Source: Ruminococcaceae bacterium UBA5450
GTDB taxonomy: Bacteria; Bacillota; Clostridia; Oscillospirales; Acutalibacteraceae
NCBI GenBank assembly: GCA_002424295.1
Contig: DIQY01000041.1
Location: 781 to 14,332 of the forward strand
Reading direction: 5' to 3'
DNA: 13,552 bases
Each line of letters starts with the position of its first letter. Within the stretch, counting starts at the first letter, position 1. Position numbers and translations under genes: made by a program. Shown piece after piece: positions 8,037-13,552 of the stretch. The notes under the pieces were generated by a model. It was not told where the DNA came from. It saw nothing but the letters and a program-made list of their open reading frames with translations, and made no database searches.

Positions 8037-8052
8037 ATTAAAATATTTTAAT
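8037..8052. promoter_or_regulatory. 16-bp perfect palindrome at the fab operon start site (candidate operator)
   Basis: ATTAAAATATTTTAAT is its own reverse complement. It spans roughly +1 to +16 of the transcript predicted from the promoter at 8059-8087, a position typical for repressor operators, and similar to where FapR or MarR-type FabT-like factors control fatty-acid operons in other Firmicutes. It does not match the FapR consensus; the A/T-rich dyad is only loosely like FabT-type sites. A/T-rich DNA can be palindromic by chance, so this is a candidate only. Confidence 0.4.
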
Positions 8053-8058
8053 AAAAAA

Positions 8059-8087
8059 ATTATGCAACGAATTTCTGTATTTGTCAA
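8059..8087 (-). promoter_or_regulatory. Sigma-A promoter of the fab operon
   Basis: On the minus strand a perfect -35 TTGACA (8082-8087) and a -10 CATAAT (8059-8064) are separated by exactly 17 bp. Transcription would begin near 8052, about 50 nt before the fabH ATG. It lies in the 166-bp gap between the dipeptidase stop and fabH, so the fab operon has its own promoter. Confidence 0.82.
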
Positions 8088-8169
8088 GGGACCAATTCCC
8101 ATAAAAAGGAAATCACAAGGGGATAAAAATGGAACAACGCCTTGTACGATTGAACAAAATATCCATATT

Positions 8170-9144
8170 TTAATGAATGGCGGCTCCAAAAAAGCGCATA
8201 GCATTTTGATAGCAGATCTTTTCTACTTGAGCGGCGGGCAGCTTTTTGTTAAGTGCTTCTGCAAGGAGTGGCAGCCCCTCATATCCGCCCATTTCGAGTT
8301 TGCTTTCGATTCCATCAAAGTCGCTGCCGAGTGCAACCGCATCAATTCCTGCCTGGTTGCAAAGATAGCAGGCACAGTGGACGATATCCTCAATTTTTGT
8401 CAGGTGATTTTCGGTGCCCGGCAAAAAACTGTCTTCGAAATTGACTCCGCAGATCCCACCGCAGTTCCCCAAAATATGTAGCATTTCATCGGTAAGATTG
8501 CGTGGGTGCGATTGTAAACTGCGTGCACAGGAATGGCTTGCAAGAAATGGAATATGCATTTCTTGGCTCAGTTCGGCAACGTTATAAAAGCCCCCATCAG
8601 AGAGATGAGAAACGTCTACTGCGATCCCTAAGTCCATCATTCGCAAAACGGCTTCTTTTCCAAATGGTTTCAGCCCAAGGTTTGTTTTCGCTTCCTCGCG
8701 ATCGTTGGGATAGCCTAACGAATTTTCGTAATTCCAGGTCAGCGTCATCAGCCGTACCCCGTCCCGATAAAGGGTTTCCAGTCTTTCGAGACTGCCGGAT
8801 AGGAGAACCGAATCTTCGATGGTCAGAATTGCAGAAACAAGCCCCTTTTTCGTGTTTTGCTGAACATCTTCTAGGTTTAATGCCGGTGCAATTAAATCGC
8901 TGTTCTTTTGAAGTCCCTCCTGAAAAAGGAACTTTGCTTTCTGATAGAATTCCCACGGAGAATCTTTTATTCCGTATTTTTGCGCACATCTGTGGGTTGG
9001 AATCCAGATTGCGAAGCATTGCGCAATGGCACCGGTGCTTTGCAGGCGAACAAAATCGAGGTGACCGTTATTCCGGCGAAGAGAAGCTTTTTTTAACAGT
9101 CCGCTCATCGTTAGTGTATCACAGTGAAGATCAAAAAAGCGCAT
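8170..9144 (-). CDS. Membrane dipeptidase-like zinc peptidase (family M19)
   Basis: The 324-residue product matches the M19 (renal dipeptidase) family, amidohydrolase-fold enzymes that cleave dipeptides using two metal ions. The predicted ligands are all visible: His7 and Asp9 in FDLHCDTL, bridging Glu110 in LTIEDS, His180 in DVSHLSD and His204 in ASHSCARSL, with Asp275 in LGSDFDGIE. There is no signal peptide or membrane segment, so it is probably cytoplasmic and may serve peptide scavenging or turnover; substrate specificity is unknown. The ATG at 9142-9144 has GGGAG 8 nt upstream. It has its own promoter (9168-9178) and lies upstream of the fab operon on the same strand. No clear terminator separates them, so some read-through is possible. 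Confidence 0.9.
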   Translation of the reverse strand: MRFFDLHCDTLTMSGLLKKASLRRNNGHLDFVRLQSTGAIAQCFAIWIPTHRCAQKYGIKDSPWEFYQKAKFLFQEGLQKNSDLIAPALNLEDVQQNTKKGLVSAILTIEDSVLLSGSLERLETLYRDGVRLMTLTWNYENSLGYPNDREEAKTNLGLKPFGKEAVLRMMDLGIAVDVSHLSDGGFYNVAELSQEMHIPFLASHSCARSLQSHPRNLTDEMLHILGNCGGICGVNFEDSFLPGTENHLTKIEDIVHCACYLCNQAGIDAVALGSDFDGIESKLEMGGYEGLPLLAEALNKKLPAAQVEKICYQNAMRFFGAAIH

Positions 9145-9167
9145 AAGAAAGTCTCCCTTTTTTAAAA

Positions 9168-9178
9168 ATTATAACATA
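9168..9178 (-). promoter_or_regulatory. Extended -10 promoter of the dipeptidase gene
   Basis: On the minus strand the sequence reads TATGTTATAAT, a perfect TRTGN-TATAAT extended -10. No good -35 is seen at 17 bp, as is usual for this promoter class. It lies 24 nt upstream of the dipeptidase ATG. Its upstream edge overlaps a tandem 9-bp repeat. Confidence 0.65.
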
Positions 9179-9191
9179 CGAAACATACGAA
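9174..9191. repeat. Tandem 9-bp direct repeat in the divergent promoter region
   Basis: ACATACGAA occurs twice back to back (9174-9182 and 9183-9191). The repeat overlaps the upstream part of the dipeptidase extended -10 promoter. It may be a binding site for a regulator that reads direct repeats, or chance; no function is known. Confidence 0.55.
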
Positions 9192-9231
9192 AAATTTTAC
9201 GAGGACTGCTTTTGCAAATTTTGCTAGAATC

Positions 9232-9260
9232 TTGTATTCCAGAGCCATTTATGATATACT
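9232..9260 (+). promoter_or_regulatory. Promoter of the tandem trkA-like genes
   Basis: An extended -10 TATGA-TATACT ends at 9260 (hexamer 9255-9260). A weak -35 TTGTAT (9232-9237) lies 17 bp upstream. Transcription would start near 9267, about 50 nt before the first trkA-like ATG. The upstream -35 match is poor; the extended -10 carries the call. Confidence 0.55.
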
Positions 9261-9317
9261 CGGATATATTTTTGAGATTTACCGAAAAGCGGTATTTAAG
9301 CAGGAGGAAATGAAATT

Positions 9318-9941
9318 ATGAATGTTCTAGTGGTGGGATGTGGACGCCTTGGTTCCCAGATCGCTGCAATCATGGATTCTATGGGGCATGACGTGGCAGT
9401 TGTGGATGAGCATCCGGAACTTTTTTATCGGCTGCCGACCGATTTTAGCGGGATGACCGTAGCAGGAATGCCAATGGATTTAAAGGTCCTGAAGAATGCC
9501 GGAGCGGAAAACTGCGATATGGCGGCGGTTGTTACTCCGGATGATAATTTAAATATTACGGTGACACAGATTATTCAGCAGTTTTTTAAAGTGGAAAATG
9601 TTGTTACCAGAATCAGCGATCCAGCCCGAGAAGAGGTATTTACGGCATTCGGTCTGCAAACGGTTTGCCCAACCAATCTTGCCGGCGATATGATCGTGCA
9701 GGCGCTTCTCAATCCAAATCAGAGTAAACAGGTGGCTTTTGGCACTGCCAATGCAGCGTTCCATACTTATCCGGCAGAAAGCTTTATGATTGGAAAGCGA
9801 CTTGGCAGTATCGGTGTGAATGAAAAAGAAGTTCCATTTGCTTTGCTGCAAAAGGATGGAACGATGATTTTGGTCGGAAAGGATCCGGACTATCTGATTC
9901 AGCGGGAAGACCGTATGATTTGGACACAGGTTATTGATTGA
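9318..9941 (+). CDS. TrkA/KtrA-type potassium channel regulatory (RCK) protein, first copy
   Basis: This 207-residue cytoplasmic protein has one RCK module. It consists of a Rossmann NAD(H)/nucleotide-binding domain (about 1-130) with GCGRLG at 7-12 and acidic Asp30 at the end of the second strand, then an RCK-C domain (about 140-205). Such proteins form rings under a TrkH/KtrB-type membrane subunit and gate K+ uptake in response to nucleotides. The family also includes domains of exporters. The ATG at 9318 has AGGAGG 10 nt upstream; an ATG slightly earlier hits a stop after two codons. A second RCK gene follows after 15 nt, evidently in one operon. No membrane subunit gene is in the window, so the partner is unknown. 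Confidence 0.87.
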   Translation: MNVLVVGCGRLGSQIAAIMDSMGHDVAVVDEHPELFYRLPTDFSGMTVAGMPMDLKVLKNAGAENCDMAAVVTPDDNLNITVTQIIQQFFKVENVVTRISDPAREEVFTAFGLQTVCPTNLAGDMIVQALLNPNQSKQVAFGTANAAFHTYPAESFMIGKRLGSIGVNEKEVPFALLQKDGTMILVGKDPDYLIQREDRMIWTQVID

Positions 9942-9956
9942 TCGGAGGGGAATCTT

Positions 9957-10613
9957 GTGAATATTGTAATTATGGGTGGCGGTAAACTTGGCCGTCAACT
10001 GGCACTTAATATGCTGGAAAGAAAAAGCACAGTACAGATTATCGAAAAGGATCGTCTGCGGAGTCTGCGTCTTGCAAATGAGCTGGATTTAGAGGTCATC
10101 TCCGGAAACGGAACGGAACTGAAGATTTTGGAGGAAGCGCGAACTTCTGAAGCGGATTGCTTTTTGGCAGTCAGCGGCAGTGACCAAGATAATTTGGTGG
10201 CCTGTCAGCTGGCAAAGCAGACTTTCGGCGTAAAAAAGGTAATTGCTCGAGCCAATGATCCGCGAAATTTAACGGCGCTCCGGGTTTTGGGAATTGATAT
10301 TGTTGTGAGCAGTACCGAAATTATTACCAATATGATTGAGCAGGAAGTGAATGTCAGTGAGATGCACCTTCTGACAACTCTGAACCGCGGTCGTGCTGCC
10401 ATTGTAGCAATGACGCTGACCGACCGTTCGACCATAAACGGAACTAAACTGAGGGATGTGGAGCTGCCGAACGGTTCACTGATTGTTTCTGTTTTGCGGG
10501 ACGGACAAATGATTATTCCAAACGGCGATTTAGTCTTTTCTTCGGGAGACGAAATTGTGGCAGTCTGTGAAGGAAAATCACAGAAAGACCTGAATCGAAT
10601 TTTATCAAGATGA
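9957..10613 (+). CDS. TrkA-type potassium uptake regulatory (RCK) protein, second copy
   Basis: The 218-residue product is a second, diverged single-RCK protein. The Rossmann motif GGGKLG is at 7-12, Glu30 ends the second strand, and the TrkA-like segment IARANDPRN is at 96-104. An RCK-C domain (about 140-210) follows, with INGTKLRDVELPNGSLIVSV and DEIVAVC. The start is GTG (9957-9959) with GGAGGGG 6 nt upstream. It lies 15 nt after the first copy and is followed by a strong terminator, so the operon appears to hold only these two genes. The pair may work as a hetero-oligomer or resemble the two halves of a double-RCK TrkA split into two genes (inference). Confidence 0.88.
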   Translation: MNIVIMGGGKLGRQLALNMLERKSTVQIIEKDRLRSLRLANELDLEVISGNGTELKILEEARTSEADCFLAVSGSDQDNLVACQLAKQTFGVKKVIARANDPRNLTALRVLGIDIVVSSTEIITNMIEQEVNVSEMHLLTTLNRGRAAIVAMTLTDRSTINGTKLRDVELPNGSLIVSVLRDGQMIIPNGDLVFSSGDEIVAVCEGKSQKDLNRILSR

Positions 10614-10628
10614 AGAGATCAAACATTT

Positions 10629-10668
10629 AAAAAGGATAGACACAAACGATTTGTGTTTATCCTTTTTT
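10629..10668. terminator. Bidirectional intrinsic terminator between trkA-like pair and cobO-like gene
   Basis: A long hairpin (GGATAgACACAAA / TTTGTGTtTATCC, one G-T wobble, loop CGA) is flanked by AAAAA on the left and TTTTTT on the right. It therefore gives a U-tract after the stem on both strands. It sits 15 nt after the trkA-like stop and 4 nt after the convergent cobO-like stop, so it can end both transcripts. Confidence 0.9.
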
Positions 10669-10672
10669 CTAA

Positions 10673-11176
10673 TTAAAATTCAATCCCTGCGCGTGCCGCT
10701 GCGCCATGATCAAAGGGATGTTTTTTCTTTTTCATTTCGGTTACATAATCGCACAAGGCTTCGATCTCCGGGTCCGGTTCATGCCCAGTCAGAATGAGCT
10801 CCCGATTTTGCGGAAAATGATGGAGTAAAAGGAGCAGATCAGTTCGGGAGAGAAACCCGATTTTTACAGCGTCAGTAACTTCATCTAAAATTAATACATC
10901 ATAGGGCGTTTTTTGAGCAAAATAAAAAGCATTCTGCCAAAAAAGAGCGGCTTCTTCTTTTTCACTTTGATTCATCTGATTTGTAAATTTGAGATGTTCC
11001 GGATTTGGCAGAACCTGAAATTCTGGAAGCGACTGTAGAATATGACGTTCGGCGGAGTGATTGTCTTTTAAAAATTGCAGCAGAGTCACTTTCTTTCCAG
11101 CACCGCACGCGCGAATGCCAAGCCCTAAAGCGGCAGAAGTCTTTCCTTTTCCATATCCATAATAATAATGAATCAT
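10673..11176 (-). CDS. cobO: Cob(I)yrinic acid a,c-diamide / cob(I)alamin adenosyltransferase (CobO/CobA/BtuR type)
   Basis: This enzyme transfers the adenosyl group of ATP to the cobalt of reduced corrinoids, making adenosylcobalamin for B12-dependent enzymes. The 167-residue product begins MIHYYYGYGKGKTSAALGLG, with the family P-loop GYGKGKTSA (7-15). It has the Walker-B-like DVLILDEV (93-100) and ELILTGHEPD (126-135), and the typical C-terminus VTEMKKKKHPFDHGAAARAGIEF. The frame is open far upstream, but the ATG at 11174-11176 matches the family N-terminus exactly; no strong ribosome site precedes it. No other corrinoid gene is in the window, so salvage is as likely as de novo synthesis. 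It converges with the trkA-like genes and diverges from htrA. Confidence 0.9.
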   Translation of the reverse strand: MIHYYYGYGKGKTSAALGLGIRACGAGKKVTLLQFLKDNHSAERHILQSLPEFQVLPNPEHLKFTNQMNQSEKEEAALFWQNAFYFAQKTPYDVLILDEVTDAVKIGFLSRTDLLLLLHHFPQNRELILTGHEPDPEIEALCDYVTEMKKKKHPFDHGAAARAGIEF

Positions 11177-11356
11177 TCTTTTTAAAGCCCCTTTTTGTTG
11201 CGTTGATTTTAGTGTATACCGGTTTTTAAAAAAACAAAAGGGAAAAATTAATTTTTTTTGCGAAAAATCATAAAATAATGAGAGGCTTATCACCTGATTT
11301 TCACATAGATTCGTTATTCTAAAGCCATAAATTAAAAACGAAAGGGTGCATTTCTC
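11177..11356. other. Divergent A/T-rich intergenic region between cobO-like gene and htrA
   Basis: This 180-bp gap must hold the start signals of both divergent genes. I found A/T-rich runs but no hexamer pair with proper spacing on either strand, no riboswitch-like conserved box (no B12-box-like element next to the cobO start), and no gene. The htrA ribosome site AAAGGGTG lies 8 nt before its ATG. Confidence 0.5.
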
Positions 11357-12901
11357 ATGTATGATCCCAATGATGAGAAAAATGTTCAGGGAAATCATTC
11401 CGATATGAATAATTCTTCGATCAATTCTTATGGGGGAAAGGACAGCGAGACTTCTTGGGAAGACGGTTGCTATCATTCCGGCTCGCAGCATAATGACAGA
11501 TGGCAGTCGGATTCAAAAGAAGATCAATCATCGGATTTTTATTCCAGTTCTGCTTCCGGCTATCAAAATCCCGCTGGCCAAAATGAAAATTCCAGGGGGC
11601 AGTGGCATCAGAATACATGGCAGGCTCCAAATACACAGCCCCCGGTGAAAAATGTTCGGGAGAAAAAGAATCATTCCGGAAAAAAAGGAACCGGAAAACG
11701 AATCCTTGCTTGTGTGCTGATTTGCTTTTTGGTTTCAGCCGCAACACTTGGCGGATTTATCGCATTGGTGGATAACAATGTAATTAAATTCGGAAACTCC
11801 GGCAGCAGCGGCAGCGTTTTTACGGTAAATAAGCTGATCAACGATACGGCGAGCGGTGCTACCAATACTTCTTCTACCGGAACGACACAGCTTTTAACAA
11901 AGCAGCAGGCAGCAGCAAAAGTAACTCCTGCGGTAGTCTGTATTGAAAATTACCAGAATACCACCTCGAATTTCTCAGGCTACAGCAAAAATCAGCAGGG
12001 CGGAAGCACTGCTGGAAATACGGCAAGCAGCAGCAATGGTGATGTAGAAGGGGCTCCTTCCAGTGAAGGCTCCGGCATCATCGCAACATCAGACGGATAT
12101 ATCATCACCAATGCGCATGTCGTGGAAGGCGCTACCGGTTTAAAGGTAATTTTGTCAGATGCTTCTACCTATCAAGCGAAGCTGGTAGGAAGTGACAGCG
12201 TCACAGACCTTGCACTTTTAAAAATTGATGCGGCCGGTCTTACCGCCGCAGAATTTGGTTCCATCTCCGATCTTCAGGTCGGAGATGATGTTTTGGCAAT
12301 TGGCAATCCGGGCGGTACTGCATTAAACTCTACGGTTACTTTTGGTAATGTTTCTGCTCTGGAGCGGCAGATCACTACTTCCAGCGGCTATACCATGAAA
12401 TTTATCCAGACTGATGCGGCCATCAATCCTGGTAATTCCGGGGGAGCTCTCGTCAATCTCTATGGGCAGGTAATTGGAATTAATTCCAACAAATATACCG
12501 AAGTAGGCGATACTACAGCCGAAGGTTTGGGATTTGCAATCCCGATTGATACGGCTCAGCCTGTTATCAACGATCTAAAACAGTACGGATATGTAAAAGA
12601 TCGTGCAATGCTGGGCGTTACCGGAACGATGGTCGATTCCATGACAGCTCGTTTCTATAATTTGCAGGTTGGCTATATGATCGAATCAGTCAGCAATGAT
12701 TCCTTAAAGCAGGCAGGACTGCAAAAGGGAGATATCATTACAAAGATTGATGATACGAATGTTACCTCTTCTGGAACGATTACAAATGTTGTGGTGAGCA
12801 AAAAACCAGGCGATACTGTTACGCTCGAAGTTTATCATTCTTCTTCTCGTCAGACCTCAACGGTAACAGCCACCCTTATCCAGGTTCAGGACGCCAGTTA
12901 A
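11357..12901 (+). CDS. htrA: HtrA/DegP-like membrane-anchored serine protease with PDZ domain
   Basis: HtrA proteases degrade or refold misfolded proteins outside the cytoplasmic membrane. The 514-residue protein has a hydrophilic low-complexity N-terminus rich in Ser, Asn, Gln and Gly (1-100), a basic stretch (101-114) and one transmembrane segment (about 115-138). A Ser/Thr/Gly/Asn-rich linker (about 145-240) leads to a trypsin-like domain with His254 (TNAHVV), Asp284 (TDLALLK) and Ser361 (NPGNSGGAL). A PDZ domain follows (about 417-508; MLGVTGTM, AGLQKGDIITKID). The basic stretch before the membrane segment predicts N-inside topology with the protease outside. The ATG is preceded by AAAGGGTG at 8 nt. 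It is a single-gene unit with a terminator. The paralogue type (HtrA, HtrB, YyxA) cannot be fixed. Confidence 0.95.
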   Translation: MYDPNDEKNVQGNHSDMNNSSINSYGGKDSETSWEDGCYHSGSQHNDRWQSDSKEDQSSDFYSSSASGYQNPAGQNENSRGQWHQNTWQAPNTQPPVKNVREKKNHSGKKGTGKRILACVLICFLVSAATLGGFIALVDNNVIKFGNSGSSGSVFTVNKLINDTASGATNTSSTGTTQLLTKQQAAAKVTPAVVCIENYQNTTSNFSGYSKNQQGGSTAGNTASSSNGDVEGAPSSEGSGIIATSDGYIITNAHVVEGATGLKVILSDASTYQAKLVGSDSVTDLALLKIDAAGLTAAEFGSISDLQVGDDVLAIGNPGGTALNSTVTFGNVSALERQITTSSGYTMKFIQTDAAINPGNSGGALVNLYGQVIGINSNKYTEVGDTTAEGLGFAIPIDTAQPVINDLKQYGYVKDRAMLGVTGTMVDSMTARFYNLQVGYMIESVSNDSLKQAGLQKGDIITKIDDTNVTSSGTITNVVVSKKPGDTVTLEVYHSSSRQTSTVTATLIQVQDAS

Positions 12902-12921
12902 AAAATCTAATCAGATAATTC

Positions 12922-12952
12922 AAAAAGGTTCAGCCAAAGCTGAGCCTTTTTT
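12922..12952 (+). terminator. Intrinsic terminator after htrA
   Basis: GGTTCAGC and GCTGAGCC form an 8-bp stem (one T-G pair) with loop CAAA, preceded by AAAAA and followed by TTTTTT. It starts 20 nt after the htrA stop and separates htrA from the downstream regulator. Confidence 0.9.
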
Positions 12953-12978
12953 ATGCTTTAAAAATTTTTTAAAAAGTA

Positions 12979-13009
12979 TTGACTCTATCGTTACGTCATA
13001 GTATAAACT
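12979..13009 (+). promoter_or_regulatory. MerR-type promoter/operator of the TipA-like gene
   Basis: A -35 TTGACT (12979-12984) is followed by TATAAA at 17 bp (13002-13007) or TAAACT at 19 bp (13004-13009). The spacer contains an imperfect dyad CTATcgttacgtcATAG (12985-13001). A long spacer with a dyad between -35 and -10 is the usual form of MerR-family-controlled promoters, so the downstream regulator probably controls its own gene. Which -10 is used is not certain. Confidence 0.65.
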
Positions 13010-13038
13010 AAAAATTGTTGAAAGAGAGGCAGAAAAGA

Positions 13039-13552
13039 ATGAGATTGACCGTTCATGAACTTGCAAAGGAAACAGGAATCAGCGTACGTGCACTGCATTA
13101 TTACGATGAAATCCATTTACTTCGTCCGGAAGAAGTAAGCGATTCGGGATATCGTTTTTATGGAAAGCAGCAAATCAAGCGGCTTTCGCAGATCCTATTT
13201 TTCAGAGAACTGGAATTTCCGCTGAGAGAGATTCAAAAAATTCTTGATAGCCCCAATTTCGACGAAAGAAAAGCGCTGCTTTCTCATCGTCATCTTCTTG
13301 TGCTGAAGAAAGAGCGCTATGATCGGTTGATTGAGTCGGTCGATCAAATTTTGAAAGGAGATTCTAAAATGAATTTTAAAGCATTTGATAAAACGGAATA
13401 CCAAAATGCGCAAAAGGCGTATCAGGAAGAAGCCGAAAAGAGATGGGGAGCCTCTAACGAATGGAAGGAGTATCGGGAAAAAATGAAGACAAAACCGAAG
13501 AAATCGGAAGAGATCGTAGAGGAAGGAAAAGCCTTTTGGAAGCGCTTTGCAC
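13039..13552 (+). CDS. TipA-like MerR-family transcriptional regulator (partial, 3' end outside window)
   Basis: The visible 171 residues start with a MerR winged-helix DNA-binding domain (1-70), with TVHELAKETGISVRALHYYDE and LLRPEEVSDSGYRFY. A linking helix (about 78-108) follows, then the beginning of a TipAS-like effector domain (from 111) with EYQNAQKAYQEEAEKRWG. Proteins of this kind bind between the -35 and -10 of long-spacer promoters and activate on ligand binding; Streptomyces TipAL senses thiopeptide antibiotics and Bacillus Mta activates a multidrug exporter. The ATG at 13039 has only a moderate GAGAGG site 9 nt upstream. A stronger ribosome site sits inside the gene before Met111. 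The ligand and target genes are unknown; full length is expected to be about 240-255 residues. Confidence 0.88.
   Translation, partial: MRLTVHELAKETGISVRALHYYDEIHLLRPEEVSDSGYRFYGKQQIKRLSQILFFRELEFPLREIQKILDSPNFDERKALLSHRHLLVLKKERYDRLIESVDQILKGDSKMNFKAFDKTEYQNAQKAYQEEAEKRWGASNEWKEYREKMKTKPKKSEEIVEEGKAFWKRFA
13354..13371 (+). promoter_or_regulatory. Internal ribosome binding site and in-frame ATG for a TipAS-like short form
   Basis: AAAGGAG (13354-13360) lies 8 nt before an ATG (13369-13371) that is codon 111 of the TipA-like gene, exactly at the start of the predicted effector domain. It is a better ribosome site than that of the full-length start. In Streptomyces lividans tipA, an in-frame internal start makes the ligand-binding TipAS protein in excess over TipAL; this site suggests the same here, by inference. 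Confidence 0.6.

Noticed and set aside
8108..8140. ACAAGG...CCTTGT possible terminator after the dipeptidase gene
   Set aside because: Only a 6-bp stem with a 19-nt loop and a displaced T-run; too weak to call a terminator.
8129..8173. 14-codon plus-strand frame preceded by AAGGGG in the dipeptidase-fabH gap
   Set aside because: Very short, no promoter on that strand, no sign of conservation; chance is more likely.
8062..8481. 139-codon plus-strand frame covering the fab promoter region and dipeptidase 3' end
   Set aside because: It overlaps the dipeptidase coding sequence for most of its length and has no ribosome site or known motif.
8502..9146. 214-codon plus-strand open frame opposite the dipeptidase gene
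   Set aside because: The minus-strand frame carries all M19 metal ligands; the plus frame has no family motifs and no start signal.
11177..11491. Upstream extension of the cobO-like frame by about 105 codons
   Set aside because: It runs through an A/T-rich intergenic region into htrA and lacks homology-like features; the family N-terminus starts at 11176.
1..13552. Search for CRISPR arrays, insertion sequences, phage genes, tRNA or rRNA
   Set aside because: No regularly spaced repeats, transposase motifs, terminal inverted repeats or tRNA-like sequences were seen on either strand by eye.

Overview
The window looks like chromosomal DNA of a low-to-moderate G+C Firmicute, most likely class Clostridia (perhaps an Oscillospiraceae/Ruminococcaceae-type anaerobe). 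This is inferred from gene content and order: a single fatty-acid cluster carrying fabK (flavin enoyl reductase) together with accB-fabZ-accC-accD, a TipA-like MerR regulator, strong AGGAGG-type ribosome binding sites and A/T-rich intergenic DNA. No mobile element, CRISPR array, rRNA or tRNA was seen.

Positions 1-8003 (minus strand) hold a type II fatty-acid synthesis operon read right to left: fabH, fabK, fabD, fabG, fabF, accB, fabZ, accC, accD; accD runs off the left edge. Genes overlap or are separated by a few bases, except for a 63-nt accB-fabZ gap that contains a hairpin. AccB/AccC/AccD (with AccA presumably beyond the edge) make malonyl-CoA. FabD moves the malonyl group to ACP, FabH starts chains, FabF elongates them, and FabG, FabZ and FabK complete the reduction cycle. 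A near-consensus sigma-A promoter (8059-8087) lies upstream of fabH, with a perfect 16-bp palindrome (8037-8052) at the expected transcription start. No acpP and no fapR/fabT-type regulator gene is present in the visible cluster.

Positions 8170-9144 (minus) encode an M19 zinc dipeptidase with its own extended -10 promoter. Divergent from it, 9318-10613 (plus) encode two tandem TrkA/KtrA-type RCK proteins without a membrane subunit. They converge on a cobO-type corrinoid adenosyltransferase (10673-11176, minus) across a shared bidirectional terminator.

Positions 11357-12901 (plus) encode a membrane-anchored HtrA/DegP-like serine protease followed by a terminator. From 13039 to the right edge is the start of a TipA-like MerR regulator with a MerR-style promoter. 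It also has a strong internal ribosome binding site and in-frame ATG exactly at the start of the effector domain, which suggests a separately translated short (TipAS-like) form.

Most of the window is ordinary housekeeping DNA and I found no convincing new multi-gene system. The items most worth checking are the internal start in the TipA-like gene, the palindrome at the fab promoter, and the accB-fabZ hairpin.
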